The notes below the pieces were generated by a model. It ran no database searches. It was not told the DNA's origin and saw only the letters and a program-made list of their open reading frames with translations. This document shows positions 15,545 through 24,415 of a stretch of DNA of 64,000 bases, one piece after another. Each line of letters starts with the position of its first letter. Position 1 is the first letter of the stretch. Source of the DNA: Syntrophobacterales bacterium (GTDB lineage: Bacteria; Desulfobacterota; Syntrophobacteria; Syntrophobacterales; Thermodesulforhabdaceae); the NCBI GenBank assembly GCA_026417655.1, contig JAOACS010000031.1, forward strand, positions 124,001 to 188,000, read 5' to 3'. The position numbers and the translations under genes are program-made.

Positions 15545-17071
15545 ATGAGTCGCAAAGTATACGTATTCGATACCACATTGAGAGATGGGGAGCAGGTGCC
15601 AGGGGCAAAACTTAACAAACGGCAGAAACTGGAGATAGCCGAACAACTTGCTAGGCTTGGAGTAGATGTCATTGAGGCAGGTTTTCCCTGTTCGTCGCCT
15701 GAAGATCTTCAGGCCGTAAAGGCTGTAGCAGAACAGGTAAAGGGACCTATTATAGCTGGTCTCGCTAGAGCTGTGGCACAAGACATTGACATAGCATGGG
15801 AAGCGGTTCGACAGGCTGAACGACCAAGGATTCACGTTTTCTTAGGTTCATCCGATATTCATCTTCAGAAAAAATTAAGAACCGATCGAGAATCGGCCCT
15901 AGAGCAGGCTGTATGGGCGGTGACCTATGCAAAAAAATATTGTAGCGATGTGGAATACTCTACCGAAGATGCATCTAGAACCGATTTCGATTACCTCTGT
16001 AGGGTGATAGAAGCTGTTATTAAAGCCGGAGCTACCGTTGTAAATATTCCTGACACGGTTGGATATGCTATACCTGAGGAATTCGGCAGCATGATAAAAA
16101 GGCTTAGAGAACGAGTGCCAGCTTTAGACCGGGTAATCCTGAGTGTTCCCTGTCAAAATGACCTAGGTCTTGCTGTTGCTAACCCTCTCTCTGCCGTAAA
16201 AAATGGCGCCGATCAGGTGGAATGCACTATAAACGGTATTGGTGAGAGGGCAGGAAACGCTGCTCTTGAAGAGATTGTAATGGCAATAAAGGTCCGACCC
16301 GAATATTACAACGCTTATACCGACATTAAGACGCAGGAAATTTATCGGACGAGCCGAATGGTAAGCCGAGTCATGAACATACCTGTTCAGCCTAACAAGG
16401 CGATTGTAGGTTCGAATGCCTTTGCTCACTCTTCAGGTATCCATCAAGACGGGATCCTGAAGGACCGAAGAACTTACGAAATTATACGTCCCGAGGATGT
16501 TGGAATAAGAGAACACAAGTTAGTTCTCACGGCAAGATCTGGCCGAGCAGCCCTAAGGCATCAACTGGGTCTTATCGGTTATGTGCTTCCCGAAGAGCAG
16601 TTTGAACGAGTATATCAACGATTTCTTAATGTAGCGGATAGGAAAAAGGAGGTATCTTCGGAAGATCTTATAAGTATTGTCGAAATAGAACTTACAAAGG
16701 TTCCCGAAACCTATTCCTTCCATAGCATACAAATTATGAGCGGGAATACAATGATACCAATGGCTTCGGTCACTCTTACAAAGGGTGAACAATATCTTAG
16801 TGAAGCTTCTACAGGAAATGGACCGGTTGATGCGGTATTTAGATGTATTGAAAAGATAGTCAAAAAATCTGCAAAATTAAGAGATTACGATCTAAAGGCC
16901 GTAACCACTGGGACAGATGCTCTTGGTGAAGCTATGGTAAGAGTTGAAATTGAGGGGACGCTTTACTCGGGACTTGGCACGAGCCCCGATGTTATTGAAG
17001 CAAGCGCCAGAGCATACCTAAATGCCTTTAACCGCTACTTTGCAGCTAAAAATGGCAGCAATGTAAAGTAA
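15545..17071 (+). CDS. leuA: 2-isopropylmalate synthase (metal-site histidines replaced)
   Basis: This 508-residue enzyme condenses acetyl-CoA with 2-oxoisovalerate, the first committed step to leucine. The N-terminal TIM barrel carries FDTTLRDGEQVPGA, TEDASRTD and NGIGERAGNAALEE. The C-terminal LeuA regulatory domain (about 370-500) that binds leucine is complete. The start follows AAAAGGAG. The segment normally written HCHND or HCQND reads PCQND here (Pro202, CCC 16148-16150; Gln204). The first His normally coordinates the catalytic divalent metal, so activity may be altered or a sequence error may be present. Regulation by the leucine attenuator upstream strongly supports leuA rather than citramalate or homocitrate synthase. 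Confidence 0.9.
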   Translation: MSRKVYVFDTTLRDGEQVPGAKLNKRQKLEIAEQLARLGVDVIEAGFPCSSPEDLQAVKAVAEQVKGPIIAGLARAVAQDIDIAWEAVRQAERPRIHVFLGSSDIHLQKKLRTDRESALEQAVWAVTYAKKYCSDVEYSTEDASRTDFDYLCRVIEAVIKAGATVVNIPDTVGYAIPEEFGSMIKRLRERVPALDRVILSVPCQNDLGLAVANPLSAVKNGADQVECTINGIGERAGNAALEEIVMAIKVRPEYYNAYTDIKTQEIYRTSRMVSRVMNIPVQPNKAIVGSNAFAHSSGIHQDGILKDRRTYEIIRPEDVGIREHKLVLTARSGRAALRHQLGLIGYVLPEEQFERVYQRFLNVADRKKEVSSEDLISIVEIELTKVPETYSFHSIQIMSGNTMIPMASVTLTKGEQYLSEASTGNGPVDAVFRCIEKIVKKSAKLRDYDLKAVTTGTDALGEAMVRVEIEGTLYSGLGTSPDVIEASARAYLNAFNRYFAAKNGSNVK

Positions 17072-17080
17072 TATTCAAAA

Positions 17081-17115
17081 GGGGCAACCGCCAAAAGCGG
17101 TTACCCTTAATTTTA
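17081..17115 (+). terminator. intrinsic terminator after leuA
   Basis: The stem GGGCAACCGC/GCGGTTACCC has a CAAAA loop region and a single C/A mismatch, and is followed by TTAATTTT, 10 nt past the leuA stop. Confidence 0.75.
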
Positions 17116-17192
17116 AAGATGAATCTTTAGGAAAAAATTGCTAATTTTTTCTATGTAATGGCCCTAAAGGATGGTAAAGGAGGGGTTAGTCT

Positions 17193-17641
17193 ATGAAGAT
17201 AAAAAAAGTAGCCCCATGGCTAGTTTTTATCATTCGGGTGCTTACAGTTCCTTCCTTTGCACAGGACCTAGGGTTTAATAAGGAAGATCGTGAAAGGCTT
17301 ATTAGATTAGAGGTTGCTTTAAAAGTATTTATGGGAAAGACGGATAAAGGCTTTGCCGAACTACGAGAAGACATGAACAAAAGGTTTGAACAGGTAGATA
17401 AAAGATTTGAACAAATGATGACTTTTCTGTGGATCCTATCTGGGATATTCACATCCTTTGCCATAGCAATAATAGACTTTGCCTACTGGGATAGGAGAAC
17501 CATAATAAAAAGGCTAAGGATTAAGCCATAGAGATGATATAGGGGGAGGGGAGATTGATTCACGTAATTAGGGCACTAAGGGAACTCGCCGCAGGGGACC
17601 AAAAGGTAGCGGAAATACTTAAAAACTTTAGCTTGCTCTAA
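17193..17641 (+). pseudogene. small coiled-coil membrane protein gene, frameshifted with in-frame stops
   Basis: The first 112 codons (17193-17531) encode a signal peptide ending PSFAQ, a coiled coil with repeats of KRFEQVDKRFEQ, and one transmembrane helix followed by WDRRTIIK. Reading then continues coherently in another frame: KKAKD-stop-AIEMI-stop-GEGRLIHVIRALREL and AAGDQKVAEILKNFSLL to TAA at 17639-17641. Adding one A to the AAAAA run at about 17507-17511 would join the two, and both internal stops (TAA, TAG) are one change from Glu codons. The C-terminal part therefore looks like a decayed continuation of the same gene. The ribosome site AAAGGAGG at the start is intact. Function unknown; similar coiled-coil/TM proteins are common in anaerobes. 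Confidence 0.65.
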
Positions 17642-17667
17642 ATACAACGCAGGATTAGGTTCTACAA

Positions 17668-20391
17668 ATGAGCGTTCCAGAGCCTAAAAAGGTCTTTGAT
17701 CTCCTTGAAAATGCTTCTCGCTATTTTAGCATTCTTATAAGACGTTTTCCAGAACATAAGAACTGGGTTTCTAAAAAACTTTTTCACCGTTTCACAGCAG
17801 TAGATCTATATCGCGCTCTATCTGAACAACTTTCGTCCGTCCCCGAGAAAAAATTATGGGAACAACTTTCTAAGACCTTTAGAATCTTCAAACAACAACA
17901 TTTTCTTCGACTAGGAGCAAGAAGTCTTCTTGGTATTGACTCCTTTCAAGATACAGTATCCCAACTGTCCGACATCGCAATAACTCTCCTTCAAATAGCC
18001 ACCCAAAGGCTGCTGGAATACCCAAAATTGTGGATCTCCTCCAGTGATCTCGAGCTATGGGAAAGGGAAAGGACCAACATAAGTCTTTCGGTAATAGGCT
18101 TAGGAAAACTTGGAGGGAGGGAACTTAATTTTGTCTCCGATATCGATTTACTTTTTCTCTACCATGCAAAATCCCCTATGGGAGCAAGGGTTGCTCAGGC
18201 CCTTTTGCCAAGATTTGTTCAAAATCTCTCCCGGCTCTTTTCAGATATTATAGACGGAGATAGGGTCTTCATAGTAGATCTTAGGCTTCGACCTGGCGGA
18301 AAAGACGGAGAACTTGTACCATCTCTCGACTATGCCGTCCATTATTACCTACTTCAAGGTAGAAGTTGGGAGCGCCTCGCCCTTATTAAAGCAACACCCG
18401 TTGCAGGAGACATCGGTCTCGGGAATCAATTTTTAAACGAGGTTCAGCCTTTTGTCTTCAGAAGATTTCTTGACTTCCAGGCAATAGACGAAATCAGGAC
18501 ATTACGTGACCAGATTCTTAGAGAAACCCCTTCGGAAGATCCCTCCCCTGGCTACAATGTTAAATTAGGAAAGGGTGGTATCCGTGAAGTTGAATTTCTT
18601 GTTCAATCCCTTCAACTAATTTACGGAGGACGACTAAAACAGCTTAGAGAAAAAAATACTCTCCGATGTATTGAGTTCCTAAGGGGTGAAAAGCTCCTTT
18701 CCGAAAGGAACGCAGAAGAGCTCTCAAGGGCCTACATATTTTTAAGAAACCTAGAACATTGGATTCAATTACAGGAGAACCGACAAACCCACCTTGTTCC
18801 CAAAGATGCTACTCTTCAGAACATGCTAGCTCTGACCCTAGGTTTCTCCTCTTCCGAGGAACTACTAAAGGAGCTCAGAACCCACACCGAAATTGTAAGA
18901 TACCACTTTGAAAGACTATTTGGTATGTCCTGCGAAGAATGTGAACCTGAAGCTACCAATTCGGTCAATTCAGAAGATTCGTCTTTTCTACTCTGGGTTG
19001 AAGAAATGTTAGGAAAAGATCTTACGGGCGAAATCGGAAACATCTTAAGAAAGGATACGACATTTAGAATCTCCAAAAACCCCTCTGAAACCCGCCTAAG
19101 ACAATGGGTTCAAACTTTGACCAGACGACCTGGCCTTTGCAAATTTCTCGCCTCCTCTAAAGCTAAGGAAAACCGAGCATTAGAAAAGGCCATCTTTACC
19201 GTCCTTCATATTCCCTCCATGGGAGAACTAATCACTCAGGTTCCTTCCCTCATAGAGAGTTTTTCAGAAGGGAACGAGTTTTTCGAAACCTACCACCTGT
19301 GGAAAAAAAGGGCAGAGGAGATTATTGAAGGCTGCGGAACCTTCGAGGAGGCGCTTTTGTGGCTTCGGCGGCTTAAGAATGAGCGGCTTCTTCATATTGC
19401 GCTATGGGACGTAGAAAGTAACCCCTCCCTTGGGGATTTAGAAAAAGAGATTTCCATGCTCGCCGACTTTTTCGTAAAGACAACTTATAAATTAGCCTGC
19501 CTCCAGGTCTTAAAATCCTCCCCTGAAGACTATCCCCTTATAGTATCAGCAATGGGTAAATGGGGTAGTCATGAAATGGGGTATAGATCCGATCTCGATT
19601 TGGTATTTATCTATTTCCCTCAAAAAGACAAGGAAAGGGGGCAGATTCCAGAAGATGTGACGCGATTTATACAAAGGTTTGTTCGACTACTTTCAATGAC
19701 CCTTCAGGAGGGGCCCGGTTATGAGGTGGACATGAGACTACGTCCAACGGGAAACTATGGTCCCCTAGTGGTAACCTATCATGCCTGGGAAGACTATTAT
19801 ACCGAAAGAGCTGATATTTGGGAGATCGCCTCCCTTCTAAGATTTCGCCCTGTCGTAGGATACCAAAAAGCGGTCTATGAACTCCGAGAAAGGGCCAAAC
19901 ATTTTTGCTTCCAATCCCATTCTAAAGAAAAAGTTTTGGAGCGCCTTTGTGAATTAAAAACTCGCATGGAAGAAGAAAGAACAAAGGAGACAGATAAAAA
20001 TATTCATATCAAACTAGGAAAAGGTGGATTAGTGGAAGTGGAATTTTGGTGTCAAGCAACAGCCCTTACGGAAAGGGACATAGTCTGGGAACATCCTTTG
20101 GCCGTTGTTAATGCCCTGCCCACAGTTTTTAAAGTATGGCAAGTGCCCGAAGAGGAACAGAGGGAGCTCTTAAGAGCTTTTGCAGCACTTCGAAGACTGG
20201 AACATAGATTTGCTCTACTTGGTAAAAATGTAGAGGAATTAACCCCTCAGGATATCGAAACATTGAAAGATCTGGGATTGTGGGATTCTAATCAAAAATA
20301 TCAAGATTGGAGTGATATACGGCGTGCCCGTCGGTATATTCGTTCTAGATGGGAGAAGATCTGTTCGATAACCAAGAGAGAACATCCATGA
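17668..20391 (+). CDS. glnE: bifunctional glutamine synthetase adenylyltransferase/deadenylylase
   Basis: This 907-residue enzyme adds or removes AMP on glutamine synthetase to match activity to nitrogen status. Both nucleotidyltransferase halves are visible: GLGKLGGRELNFVSDIDLLF (about residue 143) with GKGGIREVEF, and AMGKWGSHEMGYRSDLDLVF (about 627) with MRLRPTGNYGPLV and GKGGLVEVEFWCQ. The metal-binding D-x-D pairs are present in each. The length is slightly below the E. coli protein. The start follows the decayed coiled-coil gene by 26 nt. Its stop overlaps by 4 nt the start of a decayed DsrE-type ORF. No glnA or glnB is in the window. Confidence 0.95.
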   Translation: MSVPEPKKVFDLLENASRYFSILIRRFPEHKNWVSKKLFHRFTAVDLYRALSEQLSSVPEKKLWEQLSKTFRIFKQQHFLRLGARSLLGIDSFQDTVSQLSDIAITLLQIATQRLLEYPKLWISSSDLELWERERTNISLSVIGLGKLGGRELNFVSDIDLLFLYHAKSPMGARVAQALLPRFVQNLSRLFSDIIDGDRVFIVDLRLRPGGKDGELVPSLDYAVHYYLLQGRSWERLALIKATPVAGDIGLGNQFLNEVQPFVFRRFLDFQAIDEIRTLRDQILRETPSEDPSPGYNVKLGKGGIREVEFLVQSLQLIYGGRLKQLREKNTLRCIEFLRGEKLLSERNAEELSRAYIFLRNLEHWIQLQENRQTHLVPKDATLQNMLALTLGFSSSEELLKELRTHTEIVRYHFERLFGMSCEECEPEATNSVNSEDSSFLLWVEEMLGKDLTGEIGNILRKDTTFRISKNPSETRLRQWVQTLTRRPGLCKFLASSKAKENRALEKAIFTVLHIPSMGELITQVPSLIESFSEGNEFFETYHLWKKRAEEIIEGCGTFEEALLWLRRLKNERLLHIALWDVESNPSLGDLEKEISMLADFFVKTTYKLACLQVLKSSPEDYPLIVSAMGKWGSHEMGYRSDLDLVFIYFPQKDKERGQIPEDVTRFIQRFVRLLSMTLQEGPGYEVDMRLRPTGNYGPLVVTYHAWEDYYTERADIWEIASLLRFRPVVGYQKAVYELRERAKHFCFQSHSKEKVLERLCELKTRMEEERTKETDKNIHIKLGKGGLVEVEFWCQATALTERDIVWEHPLAVVNALPTVFKVWQVPEEEQRELLRAFAALRRLEHRFALLGKNVEELTPQDIETLKDLGLWDSNQKYQDWSDIRRARRYIRSRWEKICSITKREHP

Positions 20392-20730
20392 GAAGAATAG
20401 CTACTACTTGTGTCTTTAGGGGAAATCCCATGGTCATGTCCTTCTAAATGCCCCTGATATGGAGGAAAAGGGTTTCGAAGGTAAAATCATAATGGAAGGA
20501 GAAAGGGTCAAGCTTCTCTAGAAATGGAAAAACTAGAGCATCTTCTACACAGCCTTTACTTAAGAGCCAAGAGAGTTGGGCCAGTGGTAGCGGTATGTAG
20601 AGTCTGTTCTAAAAAGTTAGGGATTATCTAAACCTTGGAAGCTTCTGATCTTTCAATTGTAGCCGGTACGTCGGGACATGACAGTTTGGTTATACTCATA
20701 GCGGAAGGATATGAAACTATTACAGCATAG
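20388..20730 (+). pseudogene. decayed DsrE-family small protein gene
   Basis: This 343-bp stretch contains no intact ORF but reads as one protein across three frames. It runs MRRIATTCVFRGNPMVMS, then after a frameshift HVLLNAPDMEEKGFEGKII with EGERVKLL, then after another shift EMEKLEHLLHSLYLRAKRVG and VCRVCSKKLGII, an in-frame TAA where Glu is expected, and TLEASDLSIVAGTSGHDSLV with AEGYETITA before the TAG at 20728-20730. The order (HVLLNA..., CxxCSKKLG, GHxSL..., EGYE) matches small cytosolic DsrE-like proteins, as I recall the family. Its ATG overlaps the glnE stop. At least two frameshifts and one nonsense change are needed to explain it. Confidence 0.7.
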
Positions 20731-20742
20731 CGGGAGGTTTTG

Positions 20743-21669
20743 ATGGCGGAGGAAAAAGCAAACATTTTGGTGGTTGGAAGTGGAGCTATAGGTGCTTTTT
20801 ATGCTGGAAAACTCGTTCAGAGTGGTGCTAAAGTAGATCTATTATGCCGATCGGATTACGAAACAATCAAAAGTAAGGGGGTCCTTGTAAAAAGTATCTG
20901 GGGAGACTTTCACTATACTCCCAGGAAAACTATTCCTTTCGATAAGCCCGATCCGGGAGAATACGATTATGTAATTCTATGCACCAAGGTTCTTCCAGGT
21001 GTAAATGTTCCATCAATGATTCGACCCTTTGTAAGTAAAGAAACATCGATAGTGCTTATCCAAAACGGTATTGAGATTGAACCTCCTATAGCTAAGGCAT
21101 TTCCCGATAATGAGATTCTTAGCGGACTTGCCTTTGTATGCTGCGAAAGAAAGGCCCCCGGCGAGATTTATCATACCGACTATGGAAGGCTTGTAATTGG
21201 CCTCTATCCAAGGGGCTACAGTTCATCAGCCACCCAATTGGTAGAGCTTTTCCGGTCCTCCGGTGTTCCAGCCGAGGTAACCGAAGATGTTAAAACAGCC
21301 CGATGGGCAAAGTTAGTCTGGAATGCTCCCTTCAACCCTATTTCAGTTCTTTGTAAGTGCACAACAGACAAAATGGTTTCCAATGCCACCATAGAATCGG
21401 TAGTGAGAGCTGTTATGAAAGAAGTTGTCACTTTAGCAAGATTAGATGGATCCCCTTTAAGCTTTTCTATTATAGAAAGCCATATAAAGGATACTAAAGT
21501 CATGAAACCCTACAAGACTAGCATGCTGTTAGATTACGAGGCCGGACGCCCAATGGAGATAGAAGCTATCCTTGGAAACGCCGTAAGAAAGGCTGAGGAA
21601 TTTGGTATTGAAGTTCCACACTTAAAAACCCTTTACGGAGTGCTTTCAATAGTGGAACAATGCCGGTAG
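20743..21669 (+). CDS. panE: 2-dehydropantoate 2-reductase (ketopantoate reductase family)
   Basis: A 308-residue NADPH-dependent reductase giving pantoate for coenzyme A. The N-terminal Rossmann motif ILVVGSGAIGAFYAGKLVQSG and the LCTKVLPG segment are typical. The catalytic-lysine helix ARWAKLVWNAPFNPISVLC and the C-terminal KTSMLLDYEAGRPMEIEAI with Glu are conserved ApbA/PanE signatures. ATG at 20743 follows GGGAGG by 5 nt; the TTG at 20740 is too close to that site. It converges with hisB, leaving 6 nt between the stops. Other ketopantoate-reductase-like dehydrogenases share this fold, so pantoate is the likely but not proven product. Confidence 0.85.
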   Translation: MAEEKANILVVGSGAIGAFYAGKLVQSGAKVDLLCRSDYETIKSKGVLVKSIWGDFHYTPRKTIPFDKPDPGEYDYVILCTKVLPGVNVPSMIRPFVSKETSIVLIQNGIEIEPPIAKAFPDNEILSGLAFVCCERKAPGEIYHTDYGRLVIGLYPRGYSSSATQLVELFRSSGVPAEVTEDVKTARWAKLVWNAPFNPISVLCKCTTDKMVSNATIESVVRAVMKEVVTLARLDGSPLSFSIIESHIKDTKVMKPYKTSMLLDYEAGRPMEIEAILGNAVRKAEEFGIEVPHLKTLYGVLSIVEQCR

Positions 21670-21675
21670 TAATGG

Positions 21676-22266
21676 TCATAGAGTCCCCTTTGTCGATGGA
21701 ACTCCACGATAAAAACCACCAATGGTTGAAGCCTCACAAAGAGCCCTTCCTAGGGCCTTAAAAAGCGATTCGACCATGTGGTGCGAGTTTGTTCCGTAAA
21801 GGATGTGGGCATGAAGTGTTATCCCACCATGTTGAGCGAAGGCTCTTAAGAACTCCGGCACGAGTTCTGATTCCATTGAACCAATTCTTTCTGCCATCGG
21901 TGGTGCCTTGTAAACCAGAAAAGGTCTTCTAGAAAGGTCCACCACAACCTGAGAAAGCGCTTCATCCATGGGAATTAGAGCATAACCATAACGATTTATA
22001 CCCTTGCGGTCACCAAGAGCTTCATTAAAAGCGATCCCCAAGGCAATTCCCACATCTTCCACGGTATGGTGGTTGTCAACCTCTATATCACCGGAGGCCT
22101 CAATATAGCCACTAAGCCTTCCATGCACCATCATAAGAGTAAGCATATGGTCGAAAAAACCTATGCCAGTTTTTATCAGGACATCATCCATTACATCCAG
22201 TTCTATAGAAACTCGTATGACAGTCTCCCTAGTCTCTCTAACAACCTCGGCTCTACGTTTTCCCAT
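21676..22266 (-). CDS. hisB: imidazoleglycerol-phosphate dehydratase
   Basis: A 196-residue enzyme of histidine synthesis that dehydrates imidazoleglycerol phosphate to imidazoleacetol phosphate. Signatures: FFDHMLTLMMVHGRL, DNHHTVEDVGIALG (metal-binding His pair), DLSRRPFLVY, and the second metal motif TNSHHMVESLFKALGRAL. The length is that of the monofunctional bacterial enzyme. The start MGKRRAEV at 22266 has AGGAG upstream. The ORF stays open another 56 codons 5', but that part has no homologous look and would overlap the hypA promoter region. No other his genes are adjacent. Confidence 0.93.
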   Translation of the reverse strand: MGKRRAEVVRETRETVIRVSIELDVMDDVLIKTGIGFFDHMLTLMMVHGRLSGYIEASGDIEVDNHHTVEDVGIALGIAFNEALGDRKGINRYGYALIPMDEALSQVVVDLSRRPFLVYKAPPMAERIGSMESELVPEFLRAFAQHGGITLHAHILYGTNSHHMVESLFKALGRALCEASTIGGFYRGVPSTKGTL

Positions 22267-22371
22267 ATCCCTATCTCTTCTCCTACTGCTAGTCTTTAGT
22301 GTGCACCCTTGTCTTACTTTATGATGAATGATATGGTCAAGCTGAACTGTGTAAGAAAGGGGATATCCTAA

Positions 22372-22734
22372 ATGCATGAAGTAGGTATTGCAGAGATGCT
22401 CTCCGAAATTGCCATAGAGGAAGCGAAAAGGCATAACTTTTCAAAGGTTTCTAGCCTTAAGGTTCAGATTGGTGAGATGGCGGCAGTCGTTCCAGAGGCC
22501 CTCATCTTCGCCTTCTCCATAGTATCTAAAGGCACTATCCTAGAGGGCGCCCAACTTAGCATAGAGATTGTGCCAATAGTGGCTCGATGCGATAGATGCG
22601 AAGAGCTGTTTGAGGTAGAAAATTTTTCATTTAAATGCCCTGAATGTGGGAAGGTAAGCGATCACTGTATAAGTGGCAAGGAATTACTTCTCATATCCAT
22701 TGAAGGTGAGAAAGGAGAACATCCCCATGTCTGA
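22372..22734 (+). CDS. hypA: hydrogenase/urease nickel maturation protein
   Basis: A 120-residue nickel metallochaperone for NiFe-hydrogenase assembly. The N-terminus MHEVGIAE (His2 and Glu3 in the Ni site) is diagnostic, and the zinc site is CDRCEELF...CPEC (two CxxC pairs). It overlaps hypB by 8 nt. No hydrogenase structural genes are in the window; MvhD/HdrA at 36-39 kb is the only possible partner complex nearby. Confidence 0.95.
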   Translation: MHEVGIAEMLSEIAIEEAKRHNFSKVSSLKVQIGEMAAVVPEALIFAFSIVSKGTILEGAQLSIEIVPIVARCDRCEELFEVENFSFKCPECGKVSDHCISGKELLLISIEGEKGEHPHV

Positions 22735-23392
22735 GATTTCAGTGACCGTTGTTCGCAATATACTTGAAGCCCAGGACAGAATTGCTAAGAGTAATAGAAA
22801 ACTCTTTGAAGATCACAAAGTGTTTGTTTTAAATCTTATGAGTTCACCCGGAGCTGGAAAAACCTCTCTTCTGGAACGAACAATCGAGGCCATGAAGAGT
22901 TCCTATCGAATTGCAGTTATAGAAGGGGACATACAGTCCCAAGAAGATGCCTTGCGTATAAAGCGACTGGGAGTTGAGACGATTCAAATTAACACGGGAG
23001 GAGCATGCCATCTTGATGCTAACATGATCCAGTCAGCTCTCGAAAAGATCCCCCTCAATGCCTACGACTTTCTTATAATTGAAAACGTAGGAAATCTCGT
23101 CTGTCCCGCCGAATTCGATCTAGGAGAACACGAAAAGGCCATGATTTTAAGTGTTACTGAGGGGGATGATAAACCCCTTAAATATCCCCTCATGTTTCAA
23201 AAATCCTCGGTATTACTAATTAACAAAATAGATCTTATCCCCTATGTTACGTTCAATACGGAAAGGGTAAAAAAGACCGTAAGTGAACTAAACCCCCGGA
23301 TTCAGGTCCTCGAAATTTCTTGTAAAACAGGTGAAGGGATCGATAAGTGGGTAGAATGGTTAAGGAATCGAATTTCTCTTTGCAAGCATTGA
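22727..23392 (+). CDS. hypB: hydrogenase nickel incorporation GTPase
   Basis: A 221-residue SIMIBI-class GTPase that drives nickel insertion together with HypA. P-loop SSPGAGKTSLLER, metal-site Cys and His in GGACHLDANM, ENVGNLVCPAEFDLGE and the guanine-specificity NKIDL are present. The His-rich nickel-storage N-terminus of some HypB proteins is missing. ATG at 22727 is preferred because AAAGGAG lies 8 nt upstream; it overlaps the end of hypA. The open frame starting at 22673 is upstream read-through inside hypA. Confidence 0.95.
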   Translation: MSEISVTVVRNILEAQDRIAKSNRKLFEDHKVFVLNLMSSPGAGKTSLLERTIEAMKSSYRIAVIEGDIQSQEDALRIKRLGVETIQINTGGACHLDANMIQSALEKIPLNAYDFLIIENVGNLVCPAEFDLGEHEKAMILSVTEGDDKPLKYPLMFQKSSVLLINKIDLIPYVTFNTERVKKTVSELNPRIQVLEISCKTGEGIDKWVEWLRNRISLCKH

Positions 23393-23395
23393 TTC

Positions 23396-23418
23396 GAAAA
23401 AGCCTTCCTATGAAGGCT
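23396..23418 (-). terminator. intrinsic terminator overlapping the hemB stop
   Basis: On the minus strand AGCCTTC-ATAG-GAAGGCT is followed by TTTTT. The loop contains the hemB stop codon, so termination is placed directly at the gene's end, facing the hypB stop. Confidence 0.75.
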
Positions 23419-24391
23419 CCCTTGTCAGCCAGAGGGCAACATCTTTAGCAAAATAGGTTAAAATCATATCCGCCCCTGCTCGGCGAATGGCGGTAAGAAT
23501 CTCTATAACAATACGCTTTTCTTCGAGCCATCCCCTTTCGCAGGCGGCCTTAATCATTGAATATTCACCACTTACATTGTAGGCGGCTACAGGAAAGTCA
23601 AACCTATCTTTTATAACTCGTATAACATCTAAATAAGCAAGAGCAGGTTTTATCATGACTATATCGGCCCCTTCTTTAATATCCAGAGAGACCTCCCTTA
23701 TAGCCTCTTCCACATTGGCAATATCCATCTGATAGGAGCGCCTATCTCCGAATTGAGGTGCAGATTGGGCGGCCTCTCTAAAGGGACTATAGAAACCTGA
23801 AGAGTATTTTGCGGAGTAAGCCATTATAGCCGTTTGGGAAAAACCACTTTCATCAAGAGCCTTTCGGATGGTTTTAACCCGCCCATCCATCATGTCCGAT
23901 GGGGCCACAATGTCCACTCCGCTTTTCGCATGGGAAACGGCCACTCGGGCAAGAATTTCAAGGGTCGCATCATTATCCACTTCCCTCCCTTTAAGAACTC
24001 CACAGTGTCCATGGCTTGTATACTCACAAAGACAAACATCGGTTATGACCACTAGATCCGGAACCGCATCCTTTATAGCCTTAACAGCCTGTTGAACCAC
24101 TCCGGACTGGCTATAAGCTTCACTCCCCCGCTCGTCCTTTTCCTGAGGAATCCCAAAAAGAATTACCGCAGGAATGCCAAGTTTTGCCACCTCCTTTGCT
24201 TCTCGAACTATCTCGTCTCTGGAGAGCTGAAATACACCCGGCATGGAAGCTACCTGACGCCTTACCCGTTCACCTGCTACAACGAAAAGCGGATAGATAA
24301 GATTGTCTACCGAAAGTCTGGTTTCACGAATCATTCTTCTTAAATTCTCAGTCCTCCTAAGTCTTCTCGGGCGGTATTTTGGAAACTCCAT
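23408..24391 (-). CDS. hemB: delta-aminolevulinic acid dehydratase (porphobilinogen synthase)
   Basis: A 327-residue enzyme joining two aminolevulinate molecules to porphobilinogen, the shared tetrapyrrole precursor for heme, siroheme and cobalamin. The zinc-site motif [16 protein letters not shown] with three Cys marks the zinc-dependent class. Schiff-base lysines lie in [15 protein letters not shown] and [13 protein letters not shown]. It starts 24 nt after ahbC and forms an operon with ahbC and the ClpX-like gene. A terminator overlaps its stop codon. Confidence 0.96.
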   Translation of the reverse strand: MEFPKYRPRRLRRTENLRRMIRETRLSVDNLIYPLFVVAGERVRRQVASMPGVFQLSRDEIVREAKEVAKLGIPAVILFGIPQEKDERGSEAYSQSGVVQQAVKAIKDAVPDLVVITDVCLCEYTSHGHCGVLKGREVDNDATLEILARVAVSHAKSGVDIVAPSDMMDGRVKTIRKALDESGFSQTAIMAYSAKYSSGFYSPFREAAQSAPQFGDRRSYQMDIANVEEAIREVSLDIKEGADIVMIKPALAYLDVIRVIKDRFDFPVAAYNVSGEYSMIKAACERGWLEEKRIVIEILTAIRRAGADMILTYFAKDVALWLTREPS

Positions 24392-24415
24392 AAACTCTCC
24401 TCCTCCAGAGGTTAC

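Noticed and set aside
22267-22434. N-terminal extension of HisB containing several His codons (possible His leader)
   Set aside because: It is in frame with hisB without a stop and has no terminator between; a good ribosome site supports ATG at 22266. The His codons are too few and dispersed for an attenuator.
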